DNA of 64,000 nt, taken from Croceibacterium mercuriale. GTDB lineage: Bacteria; Pseudomonadota; Alphaproteobacteria; Sphingomonadales; Sphingomonadaceae. A program made the position numbers and the translations under genes. The stretch spans positions 1,061,501 through 1,125,500 of the forward strand of contig NZ_JTDN01000001.1 of NCBI RefSeq assembly GCF_000802385.1, given 5' to 3'. Below the pieces are notes generated by a model. That model was not told where the DNA came from and did not search any database. It worked only from the letters and a program-made list of their open reading frames with translations. Below are positions 1 through 8,414 of the stretch, in pieces. Within the stretch, counting starts at the first letter, position 1. Each line of letters starts with the position of its first letter.

Positions 1-2
1 TC

Positions 3-971
3 GGACCCGCTTTCACGGACGATCTGCGCCACATCGCCGCCGCGCGGAGCCTTGCCGACGACGCGGCCTTCCGGGAGCGGTTCCTCGGCGTGAAGAGAGC
101 CAACAAGGCTCTGCTGGTGGCGCAGGTTGCAGCGTCGACCGGTTTGCAGCTGGATCCGGACGCCATGTTTGACGTGCAGGTTAAACGTATCCACGAATAC
201 AAACGCCAGCTGCTCAACATCCTGCACACCATGGTGCTGTACGAACGCATCCGTGCCCGGCCGCAAGGCGACTGGGTACCGCGGGTCAAGCTGTTCGCCG
301 GGAAGGCGGCGTCCAGCTATGCGCGCGCCAAGCAGATCATCCGGCTGGCCAACGATGTCGCGCACAGGATCAATGCCGATCCCGTGGCCGCAGGTCGTCT
401 GCAGGTGGTGTTCCTGCCGGATTACAATGTCAGCCTGGCCGAACGGATCATGCCCGCGGCCGACCTGTCCGAACAGATCTCGACTGCCGGGATGGAGGCA
501 TCGGGTACCGGCAACATGAAGCTGGCGCTGAACGGCGCCCTGACGATCGGCACGCTGGACGGCGCCAACATCGAAATGCGGGATCATATCGGCGCTGCCG
601 ACATGGAGATCTTCGGCATGACAGCGGCAGAAGTCGCCGCCTTGGTGCGTGCGGGCTACCGCCCGACGGAACTGCTCGCAGGATTGCCGGAACTCGAGCA
701 GGTGCTGGCCGCCTTGCGCCAGGGCGAATGGTCCCCTGATGATGCCGGACGTCACGCAACGCTGGTGGACAGCTTGCTGAACGAAGACCGGTACATGCTG
801 CTCGCTGATTTTGCTGCCTATGACGCGGCGCAGTCTGCCGTCGACCGGCGCTGGCGCGACCGGGATGGCTGGGCGGCGTCTGCGGTTCGAAACGTGGCCG
901 GCATGGGCTGGTTTTCATCCGATCGCACGATCGCCGAATATGCCGCGGAGGTGTGGCAGGTGCACGGATGA
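3..971 (+). CDS. glgP: glycogen/starch phosphorylase, C-terminal part (5' end outside window)
   Basis: Phosphorolyses alpha-1,4-glucan to glucose-1-phosphate in the cytoplasm. The frame is open from base 3, so about 322 residues of a roughly 800-residue family member are present and the true start is off the window. The PLP-binding signature is intact (EASGTGNMKLALNGALTIGT); the PLP lysine is the K of GTGNMK, codon 519-521. Other glycogen genes would be expected upstream, outside the window. A GC-rich hairpin follows the stop directly. The family assignment is secure; whether the gene is complete cannot be seen. Confidence 0.95.
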   Translation, partial: GPAFTDDLRHIAAARSLADDAAFRERFLGVKRANKALLVAQVAASTGLQLDPDAMFDVQVKRIHEYKRQLLNILHTMVLYERIRARPQGDWVPRVKLFAGKAASSYARAKQIIRLANDVAHRINADPVAAGRLQVVFLPDYNVSLAERIMPAADLSEQISTAGMEASGTGNMKLALNGALTIGTLDGANIEMRDHIGAADMEIFGMTAAEVAALVRAGYRPTELLAGLPELEQVLAALRQGEWSPDDAGRHATLVDSLLNEDRYMLLADFAAYDAAQSAVDRRWRDRDGWAASAVRNVAGMGWFSSDRTIAEYAAEVWQVHG

Positions 972-1000
972 CCGGCCGGGCGCCGGCCGGACCTTATTTC
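972..1000 (+). terminator. hairpin terminator after glgP
   Basis: Two CCGGCCGG arms (972-979 and 983-990) form an 8-bp stem with a 3-nt GCG loop directly after the glgP stop. ACCTTATTTC follows, so the U-tract is weak. Probably a terminator or 3' processing hairpin; efficiency is uncertain. Confidence 0.5.
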
Positions 1001-1020
1001 TCGACTAACGGCTGATGTTG

Positions 1021-1078
1021 CATTAACGCTTAATGACATTCGCCAGCGGAAATAGCTGGGATAAACATTTGTTTATCC
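1021..1078. promoter_or_regulatory. two palindromes upstream of the response regulator
   Basis: CATTAA-CGC-TTAATG (1021-1035) and GGATAAAC-ATTT-GTTTATCC (1059-1078) are perfect inverted repeats in an AT-rich patch between glgP and the receiver gene. Both are 20 bp or shorter, the size of dimeric operator sites; the second could also fold as a 5'-UTR hairpin ending about 16 nt before the Shine-Dalgarno. No -35/-10 pair was assigned here. The binding protein is unknown. Confidence 0.45.
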
Positions 1079-1109
1079 GCGTCTGGTGAACCTCGAAGGG
1101 CCTTGCCAG

Positions 1110-1454
1110 ATGCGTGTTCTACTCGTCGAAGACGAACCGATGATTTCCATGCTCCTGTGCGACATGGTCGAGATGGCCGGGCATGAAGTTGCCGGGGAAG
1201 CCGGAAGCGTGGATCGTGCCATGCAGATGGTCGAGGAGGTCACGGCCGACGCTGCAATCGTGGATCTGCGGCTGCACAATCGCGACAGCTATGGCGTGAT
1301 GCAGGAATTGCGCAAGAAGGGCATCCCGTTTGCGGTCGCCAGCGGCTTTGGTGCGGACATCGACCGCAGCCTCGCCGGCGAGGATGTGCCGATCGTATCG
1401 AAGCCCTACTCGTCTGGCGAGGTAGCCGCCGTCCTGAGCCGCCTTGCCGGCTGA
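1110..1454 (+). CDS. single-domain response regulator (CheY-like receiver)
   Basis: A 114-residue stand-alone receiver domain with no output domain. The acidic pair E7-D8, phosphoacceptor D52 (in AAIVDLRL), S78 and the conserved K98 (in VSKPY) are all visible, so it should take up phosphate. ATG at 1110 is chosen because GAAGGG lies 9 nt upstream; a GTG at 1086 is in frame but has no ribosome site. Such short receivers are common in Sphingomonadales and usually act in phosphorelays or as phosphate sinks. No kinase is adjacent, so the partner is unknown. Its stop is 9 bp from the stop of the convergent small gene. Confidence 0.85.
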   Translation: MRVLLVEDEPMISMLLCDMVEMAGHEVAGEAGSVDRAMQMVEEVTADAAIVDLRLHNRDSYGVMQELRKKGIPFAVASGFGADIDRSLAGEDVPIVSKPYSSGEVAAVLSRLAG

Positions 1455-1463
1455 AACTCTACC

Positions 1464-1616
1464 TCATTTCTTGTCTTTGGGGATGTGCAGTCCGCGATCT
1501 TTCAGATCGGGATAGTCCTCGGGAGACACGGACGACTGGTTTTCCAGCGCCTTGTGATCCTTGATGGTCTTGCTGTCGTCCTTGTCGGCCGCCAGATGAT
1601 CGGGCTTGTCGCTCAT
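1464..1616 (-). CDS. small hydrophilic protein of unknown function
   Basis: A 50-residue, highly charged protein (start MSDKPDHLAADKDD, end HIPKDKK) with no hydrophobic segment and no recognised domain. ATG at 1616 is chosen because a perfect AGGAGG lies upstream, with a rather long 13-nt spacing. A GTG at 1655 would place that ribosome site inside the coding region. It is the last gene after lpdA on the minus strand, 68 bp downstream. Its Shine-Dalgarno is the 3' arm of a strong hairpin (see 1631-1663), so translation is probably conditional. Similar lysine/aspartate-rich mini-proteins are often stress-induced, but function is not shown. Confidence 0.7.
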   Translation of the reverse strand: MSDKPDHLAADKDDSKTIKDHKALENQSSVSPEDYPDLKDRGLHIPKDKK

Positions 1617-1630
1617 CTCGAAATCGATGC

Positions 1631-1663
1631 CTCCTGAAGTGTGTTCTGCCAACACATCAGGAG
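1631..1663 (-). promoter_or_regulatory. hairpin closing the ribosome-binding site of the small gene
   Basis: Read on the minus strand: CTCCTGA, TGTGTT, loop GGCAG, AACACA, bulge CT, TCAGGAG. The two arms pair over 7+6 bp, and the last arm carries the AGGAG of the Shine-Dalgarno for the gene starting at 1616. No U-tract follows, so it does not look like a terminator. A translational switch (RNA thermometer, sRNA target or similar) is inferred. Confidence 0.6.
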
Positions 1664-1684
1664 ACGCCGACGTTCCCTGAATGA

Positions 1685-3100
1685 TCAGATATGTAGCGCC
1701 TTGCCGTAGGCGGAAAGCACGCTCTCGTGCATCATCTCGGACAGGGTCGGGTGCGGGAAGATGGTGCCCATCAGCTCGGCCTCCGTCGTCTCCAGCACCT
1801 TGCCGACAGTGTAGCCCTGGATCAGTTCGGTGACTTCCGCACCGATCATGTGGGCACCCAGCAACTCGCCGGTTTTGGCATCGAACACGGTCTTGATGAA
1901 TCCCTCCGGCTCACCCAGCGCGATGGCCTTGCCATTGCCGATGAAAGGGAAGTTGCCGACCTTGACGGCATGCCCGGCTTCCTTCGCCTTGGCTTCCGTC
2001 AGGCCGACGCTGGCGACCTGCGGGTGGCAATAGGTGCAACCCGGGATGGCGCTGCGGTCCAGCGGATGCGGGTGCAGCCCTTCGCCCTTGCCCAGTTCGA
2101 TGGCGATGGATTCCGCGGCGGTCACGCCTTCATGGCTGGCCTTGTGCGCCAGCCAGGGGCCGGGCACGCAATCGCCGATCGCCCACAGGCCCTTGCTCCT
2201 GGTCCGGCCATACGGATCGATCTGGATGAAGCCGCGATCCATGTCCGCCAGCTTCTCGACGCCGATATTCTCGGTGTTGGCGACGATGCCGATGGCGACG
2301 ATCACATGGCTGTACTCGCCTTGTTCGATCTTGCCATCCTTGCCCTTCAGCTTGGCGGAGATGCCGGCGTCGGAGACCTTCAGCTCCTCCAGCGCAGTGG
2401 CGGTCCGGATTGCAATGCCCTGCTTTGTCAGCGACTTCTCGAGCGCTGCGGAGATGTCGGCATCCTCCACCGGGACAATCCGGTCCAGCATCTCGACCAC
2501 GGTCACGTCTGCGCCCATGTCGTTGTAGAAGCTGGCGAACTCGATCCCGATCGCGCCCGAACCGATCACCAGCAGCTTGGTCGGCATTTCGCCGGGGGTC
2601 ATGGCGTGACGGTACGTCCACACGCGATTGCCGTCCGCAGGGGCAAAAGGCAGGTCGCGCGCACGCGCGCCGGTGGCGACGATGATGTGCTTGGCGCTCA
2701 GCTGCTCCTCACCCTTGTCGCTCTTTACCGTCAGGCTGGTCGCGCCGGTCAGCGTGCCCGTGCCCATGTGGACGGCGATTTTGTTCTTCTTCATCAGGTG
2801 CGTGACGCCCTGGTTCAGCTGCCTGGCCACACCGCGGCTGCGCTTCACCACGGCGTCAAGATCCGCCTCGATCTGCCCGGCGATCTTCAGGCCGTAATCC
2901 TTGGCATGTTGCGCGTAATGCATGATCTCGGCCGAACGCAGCAGCGCCTTGGTCGGGATGCAGCCCCAGTTGAGGCAGATGCCGCCCAGCAGTTCGCGCT
3001 CGACGATGGCGGTCTTCAGGCCCAGCTGCGCGCAGCGAATGGCGGCAACGTAGCCGCCCGGACCCGAACCCAGCACGATGACGTCGTATTGTTCAGCCAC
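1685..3100 (-). CDS. lpdA: dihydrolipoyl dehydrogenase (E3)
   Basis: FAD flavoprotein that reoxidises the dihydrolipoyl group of 2-oxoacid dehydrogenases with NAD+. The 471-residue length is normal. The N-terminal FAD fold (GSGPGGY) is followed by the redox disulfide C42/C47 in GGICLNWGCIPTKA, a second dinucleotide fold (VIGSGAIGIEFAS), and the C-terminal HPTLSEM with the catalytic His. It lies 72 bp downstream of the thioesterase and E2 genes on the same strand, so it is probably the E3 of the pyruvate dehydrogenase complex. The E1 genes are not in the window. Confidence 0.95.
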   Translation of the reverse strand: MAEQYDVIVLGSGPGGYVAAIRCAQLGLKTAIVERELLGGICLNWGCIPTKALLRSAEIMHYAQHAKDYGLKIAGQIEADLDAVVKRSRGVARQLNQGVTHLMKKNKIAVHMGTGTLTGATSLTVKSDKGEEQLSAKHIIVATGARARDLPFAPADGNRVWTYRHAMTPGEMPTKLLVIGSGAIGIEFASFYNDMGADVTVVEMLDRIVPVEDADISAALEKSLTKQGIAIRTATALEELKVSDAGISAKLKGKDGKIEQGEYSHVIVAIGIVANTENIGVEKLADMDRGFIQIDPYGRTRSKGLWAIGDCVPGPWLAHKASHEGVTAAESIAIELGKGEGLHPHPLDRSAIPGCTYCHPQVASVGLTEAKAKEAGHAVKVGNFPFIGNGKAIALGEPEGFIKTVFDAKTGELLGAHMIGAEVTELIQGYTVGKVLETTEAELMGTIFPHPTLSEMMHESVLSAYGKALHI

Positions 3101-3172
3101 TTGGATTGCTCCTGAAATGATGTGATCGGTTGGCGGCCGTCTGGCCGATATGGGTGGCGCCGCTCCGCATGT

Positions 3173-3568
3173 TCAGCCTTCCACAGGCCGCGGCCGCCCC
3201 GCTTCGTCAATGGCGACGAACGTGAACTTGGCCTGCGTGACCTTGGCGGCATGGTCGACATGACGCGCCCGGCGCCATGCTTCCACCGCGATGGTCATGC
3301 TGGTGCGTCCCACACGCTCGATGCTGGTATAGACGGACACCTCGTCTCCCACCTTCACCGGTTCGTGGAACTGCATGCCGTCCATCGCCACTGTCACTGC
3401 ACGGCCATGGGAGTACCGCGCCGCAGTCAACCCGGCGGCGCTGTCCATCATGCTGAGCAGCCAGCCGCCGAAGATGTCGCCATACGCGTTGGTATCCGCC
3501 GGCATGGCGGTGACGCGGATGGCCGGATCGCGATGGGCCTGATCCACCTGGCCGCCCTCAGGCGACAA
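3173..3568 (-). CDS. acyl-CoA thioesterase, YciA-type hotdog
   Basis: A 131-residue hotdog-fold protein that should hydrolyse acyl-CoA thioesters. The family hallmark [16 protein letters not shown] contains the catalytic Asp region; [18 protein letters not shown] is the second conserved block. The start overlaps the end of the E2 gene by 11 bp, so the two are cotranscribed and probably translationally coupled. The link to pyruvate dehydrogenase suggests, but does not prove, a role in adjusting acetyl-CoA or free CoA. The exact chain-length preference cannot be read. Confidence 0.85.
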   Translation of the reverse strand: MSPEGGQVDQAHRDPAIRVTAMPADTNAYGDIFGGWLLSMMDSAAGLTAARYSHGRAVTVAMDGMQFHEPVKVGDEVSVYTSIERVGRTSMTIAVEAWRRARHVDHAAKVTQAKFTFVAIDEAGRPRPVEG

Positions 3569-4886
3569 GGCTGAGCGGCGCTTCGCAGAATTCCTTGAAC
3601 GCCTTCATCAGCGCCGCACCGTCTGCGCCGTCGATCGCGCGGTGATCGAAGCTGCCGGTGGCGCTCATCACGGTGGCGATCTGCAGCGCATCGTCGACGA
3701 TGTACGGACGCTTCTCGCCCGCGCCGATCGCCATGATCATGCCCTGCGGCGGGTTGATGATCGCCTGGAACTGCTTGATCCCGTACATGCCCATGTTCGA
3801 CAGGGATGCCGTACCGCCCTGGTACTCCTCCGGCGCCAGCTTGCCCTCGCGTGCGCGGCCGGCCAGATCCTTCATCTCGGTGCTGATGGCGCTGATCGCC
3901 TTGCTGCCGGCATCCTTGACGATCGGCGTGATCAGGCCACTGGGGATCGACACCGCCACGGAGACATCCGCGCGGGTGAAGCTCAACAGCTTGTCGCCGG
4001 CGAACTGCACGTTGCACTTGGGCTCTACGGTCAGGGCCTTGGCCAGTGCCTTGATCAGCATGTCGTTGACCGACAGCTTCACGCCCTGGGGTGCCAGCGC
4101 GCCATTCAGCTCGCCGCGCAGCTTCAGCAGCGCATCGAGGCGGATATCCACCGTCAGGTAGATGTGCGGCACCTGCTGCTTCGACTCAGAGAGACGGCGG
4201 GCAATGGTCTTGCGCATGGAAGACAGCTTGTCCTCCGTGTGCGGAATGCCGAAATCCTGCGCCTGGATGGCCGGGGTCGCGGCCGGCGCCGGAGCGGGTG
4301 CCGGGGTAGCAGCAGGCGCCGGAGCAGCCTGGGCGGCAGGGGCAGCGCCGGACTTGGCACCCGCGAGGTCCGCCTTGACGATACGCCCGCCAGGACCCGA
4401 ACCCTTCACGCCAGCCAGGTCGATGCCGTCCGCTGCCGCCAGCCGCTTGGCCAGAGGGGACGCGACCACGCGCGCGCCGCCGGTGCTCGACTGTGCCGGA
4501 GCCTGAGTGGGAGCAGGTGACGGTGACTGCGCCTTGGCATCGGTGCCCGCAACATCCTGCGACTGACCGGATGATGCGCCCTGCGCCGGTTCGGCGGAAG
4601 CGGCATTGCCGGAAGAGGCCGGCTTCACGCTGGCGACGTCCTCGCCCTCCTCGGCCAGGGTCGCGATTACGGCGCCGACCTTCACGCCCTCGGTGCCCTC
4701 GGCAACGGCGATGTCGGCGATCACGCCTTCATCCACCGCCTCGAACTCCATGGTCGCCTTGTCGGTTTCGATCTCGGCCATGATGTCACCACTGGACACC
4801 TTGTCGCCGACCTTGACCAGCCAACGCGCCAGCGTCCCCTCTTCCATGGTGGGCGACAATGCGGGCATCCGGATGGCAATGGACAT
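3558..4886 (-). CDS. pdhC: dihydrolipoyllysine acetyltransferase, pyruvate dehydrogenase E2
   Basis: Core of the pyruvate dehydrogenase complex; moves the acetyl group to CoA. 442 residues. One N-terminal lipoyl domain with lipoyl-lysine K43 ([11 protein letters not shown]), a long Ala/Pro/Ser/Gln linker (about 80-135), the peripheral E1/E3-binding domain (about 138-173, [16 protein letters not shown]), a second Ala/Pro linker, then the catalytic domain with H415 and D419 in [12 protein letters not shown]. First gene of the minus-strand unit with the thioesterase and lpdA. The E1 subunits, often next door in related genomes, are absent here. Confidence 0.95.
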   Translation of the reverse strand: MSIAIRMPALSPTMEEGTLARWLVKVGDKVSSGDIMAEIETDKATMEFEAVDEGVIADIAVAEGTEGVKVGAVIATLAEEGEDVASVKPASSGNAASAEPAQGASSGQSQDVAGTDAKAQSPSPAPTQAPAQSSTGGARVVASPLAKRLAAADGIDLAGVKGSGPGGRIVKADLAGAKSGAAPAAQAAPAPAATPAPAPAPAATPAIQAQDFGIPHTEDKLSSMRKTIARRLSESKQQVPHIYLTVDIRLDALLKLRGELNGALAPQGVKLSVNDMLIKALAKALTVEPKCNVQFAGDKLLSFTRADVSVAVSIPSGLITPIVKDAGSKAISAISTEMKDLAGRAREGKLAPEEYQGGTASLSNMGMYGIKQFQAIINPPQGMIMAIGAGEKRPYIVDDALQIATVMSATGSFDHRAIDGADGAALMKAFKEFCEAPLSLVA

Positions 4887-5032
4887 GGCGGTGCTTGTGA
4901 TCCCTTCAGAAAACCTTGCGGCATCCTCTGGCCAATTTGTGCGCCTCGTTCAAGCGCCGCTTGCACCTCCATCTGCTTTGCCCGATGAACCGGTCGGGAA
5001 AAGACGAGGGTAACGGGACGGGGGCGCCGACC

Positions 5033-5485
5033 ATGCGGGTCTATCTGGTGATCATCGACGACAGCGAGGAAGCGCGTGGCGCCTTGCGCTTCGCCGCCCG
5101 GCGCGCAGCCGATACCAACGGCACAGTGCACCTGCTGGCAGTGGTGCCGCGACAGGCGTTCAATGCCTTCGGCGGGGTGCAGGCCACGATCGAGGAAGAA
5201 GCGCACGATCGAGCGGAAGCGCTCGCCTCCAGCGCCGCAGGGGAACTGATGACGGAAGTCGGCAGGTTTCCGCAGATCACCGTGCGACTGGGTGATGCCA
5301 AGACGGTCATCAACGAACATCTCGCCGAACATCCGGAAGTGGCGGCGCTGGTGCTTGGCGCGGCCCGTGACGGCGGACCTGGCCCGCTCGTCACGCACTT
5401 CGCCGCGGCTGCGGGGGCGCTGCCCTGCCCCGTGATCATTGTGCCGGGCGGCCTCTCCGATGAAGAGATCGACCGGCTGAGCTGA
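5033..5485 (+). CDS. universal stress protein family
   Basis: A 150-residue UspA-fold protein: start MRVYLVIIDDSEEARGALRF, a middle helix rich in Ala/Arg, and a C-terminal half ending in LGAARDGG...PCPVIIVPGG, the usual nucleotide-loop and last-strand layout. ATG at 5033 gives the standard family N-terminus; upstream in-frame codons read as low-complexity Arg/Leu and are rejected. Divergent from the E2 gene, with 146 bp between starts. Known members modulate stress survival; the particular role is not visible. Confidence 0.8.
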   Translation: MRVYLVIIDDSEEARGALRFAARRAADTNGTVHLLAVVPRQAFNAFGGVQATIEEEAHDRAEALASSAAGELMTEVGRFPQITVRLGDAKTVINEHLAEHPEVAALVLGAARDGGPGPLVTHFAAAAGALPCPVIIVPGGLSDEEIDRLS

Positions 5486-5515
5486 GCAGCGCCCCGTCAG
5501 GTCAGGCGAACAGGA

Positions 5516-5887
5516 TCAATCATCTTCGGCTTCCTCAGCCTCTTCCTTGGTCTTGAAGCTTACGCCTTCGGGTTCGGCCGGGGGCGAGTAGATGGTGAAC
5601 AGCTTCAGCGGCTCGTCACCCTTGTTGATGATGTTGTGATTGGCGCCCTTGGGAATCACGATCAGGTGGTTTTCGCTGACCTTGGTCTTGCTGCCATCGA
5701 TCACCGCCTGCCCTTCACCGGACACGAAGAACGTGGTCTGGTCCGCCTCATGGGTTTCCTCGCCGATATCCATGCCGGGTTCGATGTGCATCATCACGAT
5801 CTGGCACTGCTCGTCGTAGTAGACTTCCTTCTGCCAGTGCGTGTTCTTGGTGGTCTGGGCGATGATGTCCTTGTTGAACACGGCCAT
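5516..5887 (-). CDS. cupin-domain protein
   Basis: A 123-residue single cupin barrel. Metal-ligand motifs are recognisable: HIEPGMDIGEETHEADQTTFFVSGEG (first motif with His/Glu) and PKGANHNIINKGDEP (second motif with His). ATG at 5887 sits 8 nt after AGGAG. The acidic tail EEAEEAEDD is unusual. Convergent with the stress-protein gene. Substrate unknown; annotated in related genomes only as a cupin. A metal-binding or small enzymatic role is inferred from the fold. Confidence 0.8.
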   Translation of the reverse strand: MAVFNKDIIAQTTKNTHWQKEVYYDEQCQIVMMHIEPGMDIGEETHEADQTTFFVSGEGQAVIDGSKTKVSENHLIVIPKGANHNIINKGDEPLKLFTIYSPPAEPEGVSFKTKEEAEEAEDD

Positions 5888-5995
5888 ATGCGCATCTCCT
5901 GCTGTTGGTGTACGCGCTCTCAACCGCCAGCCAAGGATGCGGGTTCCGGGTCCGGCGCACCTTTGGCGTTCGGCAGGGGATTGCCGCCGATATGC

Positions 5996-8266
5996 CTACT
6001 TGCGGCGCCCCTGATGACGGATGTTGCCGGGGCGCCCGCGCTTGCCGGCGGCATGACGGCCAGCAGGGCTGCGCCGCTTCTCGTGTGGCCGGCTGCCGCG
6101 CGGCTCCACCGATGCGCCTTCACCATCCGGCACCTCGAACTTCAACGCTCCGGTCAGCGGATTGGCTTCTGCCAGCCGCAGGTCGAGCAGGTCGCCGACG
6201 GCGTACCGCATCCCGCTATCCTCTCCCACCAGTGCGCGGGCGGCCTCGTCATGGCGGAAATATTCCCGGCCCAACGTCGACACCGGCACCAGGCCGTCTC
6301 CGCCGAAGCCGGCGATCGTAGCGAAGAAGCCGAACTTGGCGACCCCCGTGATACGGGTGGAGAATACCTCCCCTACCCGCCCGGCCAGCCATGCCGCGAC
6401 GTAGCGGTCGATCGTGTCGCGCTCCGCCTCCATGGCACGACGCTCGGTCTGGCTGATCGCATCGGTGATGCGGGACAGATCGTCACGGTCGCGGTCTGAC
6501 AGGCCTGTCGTCGGCGGCAGGCCGTTTACGGGTTTGGGCTGCTCGAACCCGAAAGCGTCCACCAGGGCGCGGTGCACCAGAAGGTCGGCATAACGGCGGA
6601 TGGGGCTGGTGAAGTGGGCATAGGATCCCAGCGACAGCCCGAAATGGCCGACATTCGCGGGTCCGTAATAGGCCTGCGTCTGGCTGCGCAGCACCGCCTC
6701 CATCACCAGCGCCTTCTCGCCCGGGTCGGTCACGTCGCGGATCATGCGGTTGAACAGGCTGGGGGTGATCACCTGACCCAGCGCCAGCTTCTGCCCGATG
6801 GTGGCGAAGTACTCCTTCAGGGCGAGCAGCTTCTCGCGCGTGGGCGGCTCGTGGATGCGGTAAACCACTGGTGCGACCTTGCTTTCCAGCGCCTTGGCCG
6901 CGGCGACATTGGCCGCGATCATGAATTCCTCGACCACGCGATGCGCGTCCAGCCGCTCGCGCAAGGCGACCTCCGCGATGCGGCCCTGCTCGTCCAGCGT
7001 CACCCGTCGCTCGGGCAGCTCCAGCTCCAGCGGATCGCGCGCCATGCGCGCACTGTTCAGCGCGTGCCAGGCATCCCACAAATTCTTCAGGTGGTCCGCA
7101 GCGCTGCCAGCGTCGATGCGGGCCTGCGCATCCTCGTATGCGATCACTTCATGGATGCGAACAAAGGCTCTCTTGAACAACCAGTCGACGACGCGCCCGT
7201 CCGGCGTGATCGTCATATGACAGACCATGGCGGCCCGCCGTGCGCCTTCCTTGAGGGAGCAGACATCCGCGCTCAGCACCTCCGGCAGCATCGGCACGAC
7301 ACGATCGGGGAAGTAGACCGAATTGCCGCGCCGACGAGCCTCCCGGTCAAGCTCGCCACCCGGCCGGACGTAGAAGGATACATCGGCAATGGCCACGACC
7401 GCGCGCCAGCCGCCACCCTGCTCCTCCGGGATCGGTTCGGCCCAGATCGCGTCATCGTGATCGCGGGCATCCGCCGGGTCGATGGCGACGATTGGCAGAT
7501 CCGTCAGATCCTGCCGGTGCTCCTCGCTCAGCGACAGCCTGGCGGCCTTCTCCGCCTCAGCAATCGCCTCCTCGGGGAAGATGTACGGGATGCCATGCTT
7601 GTGGATCGCAATCAGCGAATAGGCACGGGGCGCCAGCGGATCGCCCAGCACCTCCGTCACCTTGACGCCGGAACGCGGCGACCGGCCGGCCGGCTCGGCA
7701 AGTACCAGCTGCCCTTCCTCCGCTCCGCCCAGATCGGCGATCGGGGAGGAGTTGCGGATCCGCTTGTCTACCGGTGCAAGCCACGGCTTGCCGGCGGTAT
7801 CCAGTTCCACGACGCCCAGCACCGCCTCGTGCTTGTTCGGCAGCACCTTCATGGGATGGGCGATCCAGCCCTTGCCTGTCTCCTCCGTCCGGGCGAGCAC
7901 GCGGTCACCCACGCCCAGCGCCGAACCGCGCTTCTGCTCCTTCAGGCGCAGGCGGGGCGGCGGGGTCGCATCGTCAGGCTGCCAGCTGTCCGGAACGGCA
8001 ATCGCCTCGCCATCCTCCACCACCACCACGCGCAGCACGGACACCTTGGGAACGCCGCCCATCCGGTGATAGGCTGTCTTGCCGCCATCGATCAGCCCCT
8101 CTTCGGCCATGTCGCGCAGCAGATGCTTGAGCTGGATCCGCTCCTGCCCTTTCAGGCCGAAAGCGCGGGCGATCTCCCGCTTGCCGGCGGTGGTGTCGCT
8201 GCTGGCGATGAAGTCGATGATCTGCTGCCGGGAAGGCAAGCCGTGCTGCTGGGGGCGCGAAGACAT
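5996..8266 (-). CDS. rnr: ribonuclease R
   Basis: 3'-5' exoribonuclease of the RNB family that degrades structured RNA. About 756 residues. An N-terminal winged-helix region (SRQQIIDFIASS, REIARAFGLKG), cold-shock domains, the catalytic RNB block with its Asp cluster (VAIDPADARDHDDAIW), and a C-terminal S1 domain (RITGVAKFGFFATIAGFG) followed by a basic Arg/Lys tail. ATG at 8266 is preferred; an ATG three codons upstream (8275) is possible, and longer in-frame starts would enter the divergent promoter region. Confidence 0.93.
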   Translation of the reverse strand: MSSRPQQHGLPSRQQIIDFIASSDTTAGKREIARAFGLKGQERIQLKHLLRDMAEEGLIDGGKTAYHRMGGVPKVSVLRVVVVEDGEAIAVPDSWQPDDATPPPRLRLKEQKRGSALGVGDRVLARTEETGKGWIAHPMKVLPNKHEAVLGVVELDTAGKPWLAPVDKRIRNSSPIADLGGAEEGQLVLAEPAGRSPRSGVKVTEVLGDPLAPRAYSLIAIHKHGIPYIFPEEAIAEAEKAARLSLSEEHRQDLTDLPIVAIDPADARDHDDAIWAEPIPEEQGGGWRAVVAIADVSFYVRPGGELDREARRRGNSVYFPDRVVPMLPEVLSADVCSLKEGARRAAMVCHMTITPDGRVVDWLFKRAFVRIHEVIAYEDAQARIDAGSAADHLKNLWDAWHALNSARMARDPLELELPERRVTLDEQGRIAEVALRERLDAHRVVEEFMIAANVAAAKALESKVAPVVYRIHEPPTREKLLALKEYFATIGQKLALGQVITPSLFNRMIRDVTDPGEKALVMEAVLRSQTQAYYGPANVGHFGLSLGSYAHFTSPIRRYADLLVHRALVDAFGFEQPKPVNGLPPTTGLSDRDRDDLSRITDAISQTERRAMEAERDTIDRYVAAWLAGRVGEVFSTRITGVAKFGFFATIAGFGGDGLVPVSTLGREYFRHDEAARALVGEDSGMRYAVGDLLDLRLAEANPLTGALKFEVPDGEGASVEPRGSRPHEKRRSPAGRHAAGKRGRPGNIRHQGRRK

Positions 8267-8354
8267 GCGTTCCATATGCGGACTGCGGAGCGATGTCGCA
8301 ACGGTGCCTCCCGGATGCAATCGCACGGCAGCCTGCGACTGGTGCGTGCGCGGC

Positions 8355-8382
8355 TTGTACCAGCGGCCGCGCACGCTATTTG
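8355..8382 (+). promoter_or_regulatory. candidate promoter of the MFS gene
   Basis: TTGTAC (8355-8360), 16-nt spacer, TATTTG (8377-8382), 33 bp before the ATG at 8415. The only convincing -35/-10 pair in the divergent rnr/MFS gap. Confidence 0.4.
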
Positions 8383-8414
8383 CTGCGCTGCAACAATAAT
8401 GGGTTTCGCAGTTC

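Noticed and set aside
1727-3115. Long plus-strand frame (462 codons) opposite lpdA
   Set aside because: Shadow of lpdA, rich in His/Gln/Asp/Arg typical of antisense GC-rich frames; no ribosome site or family.
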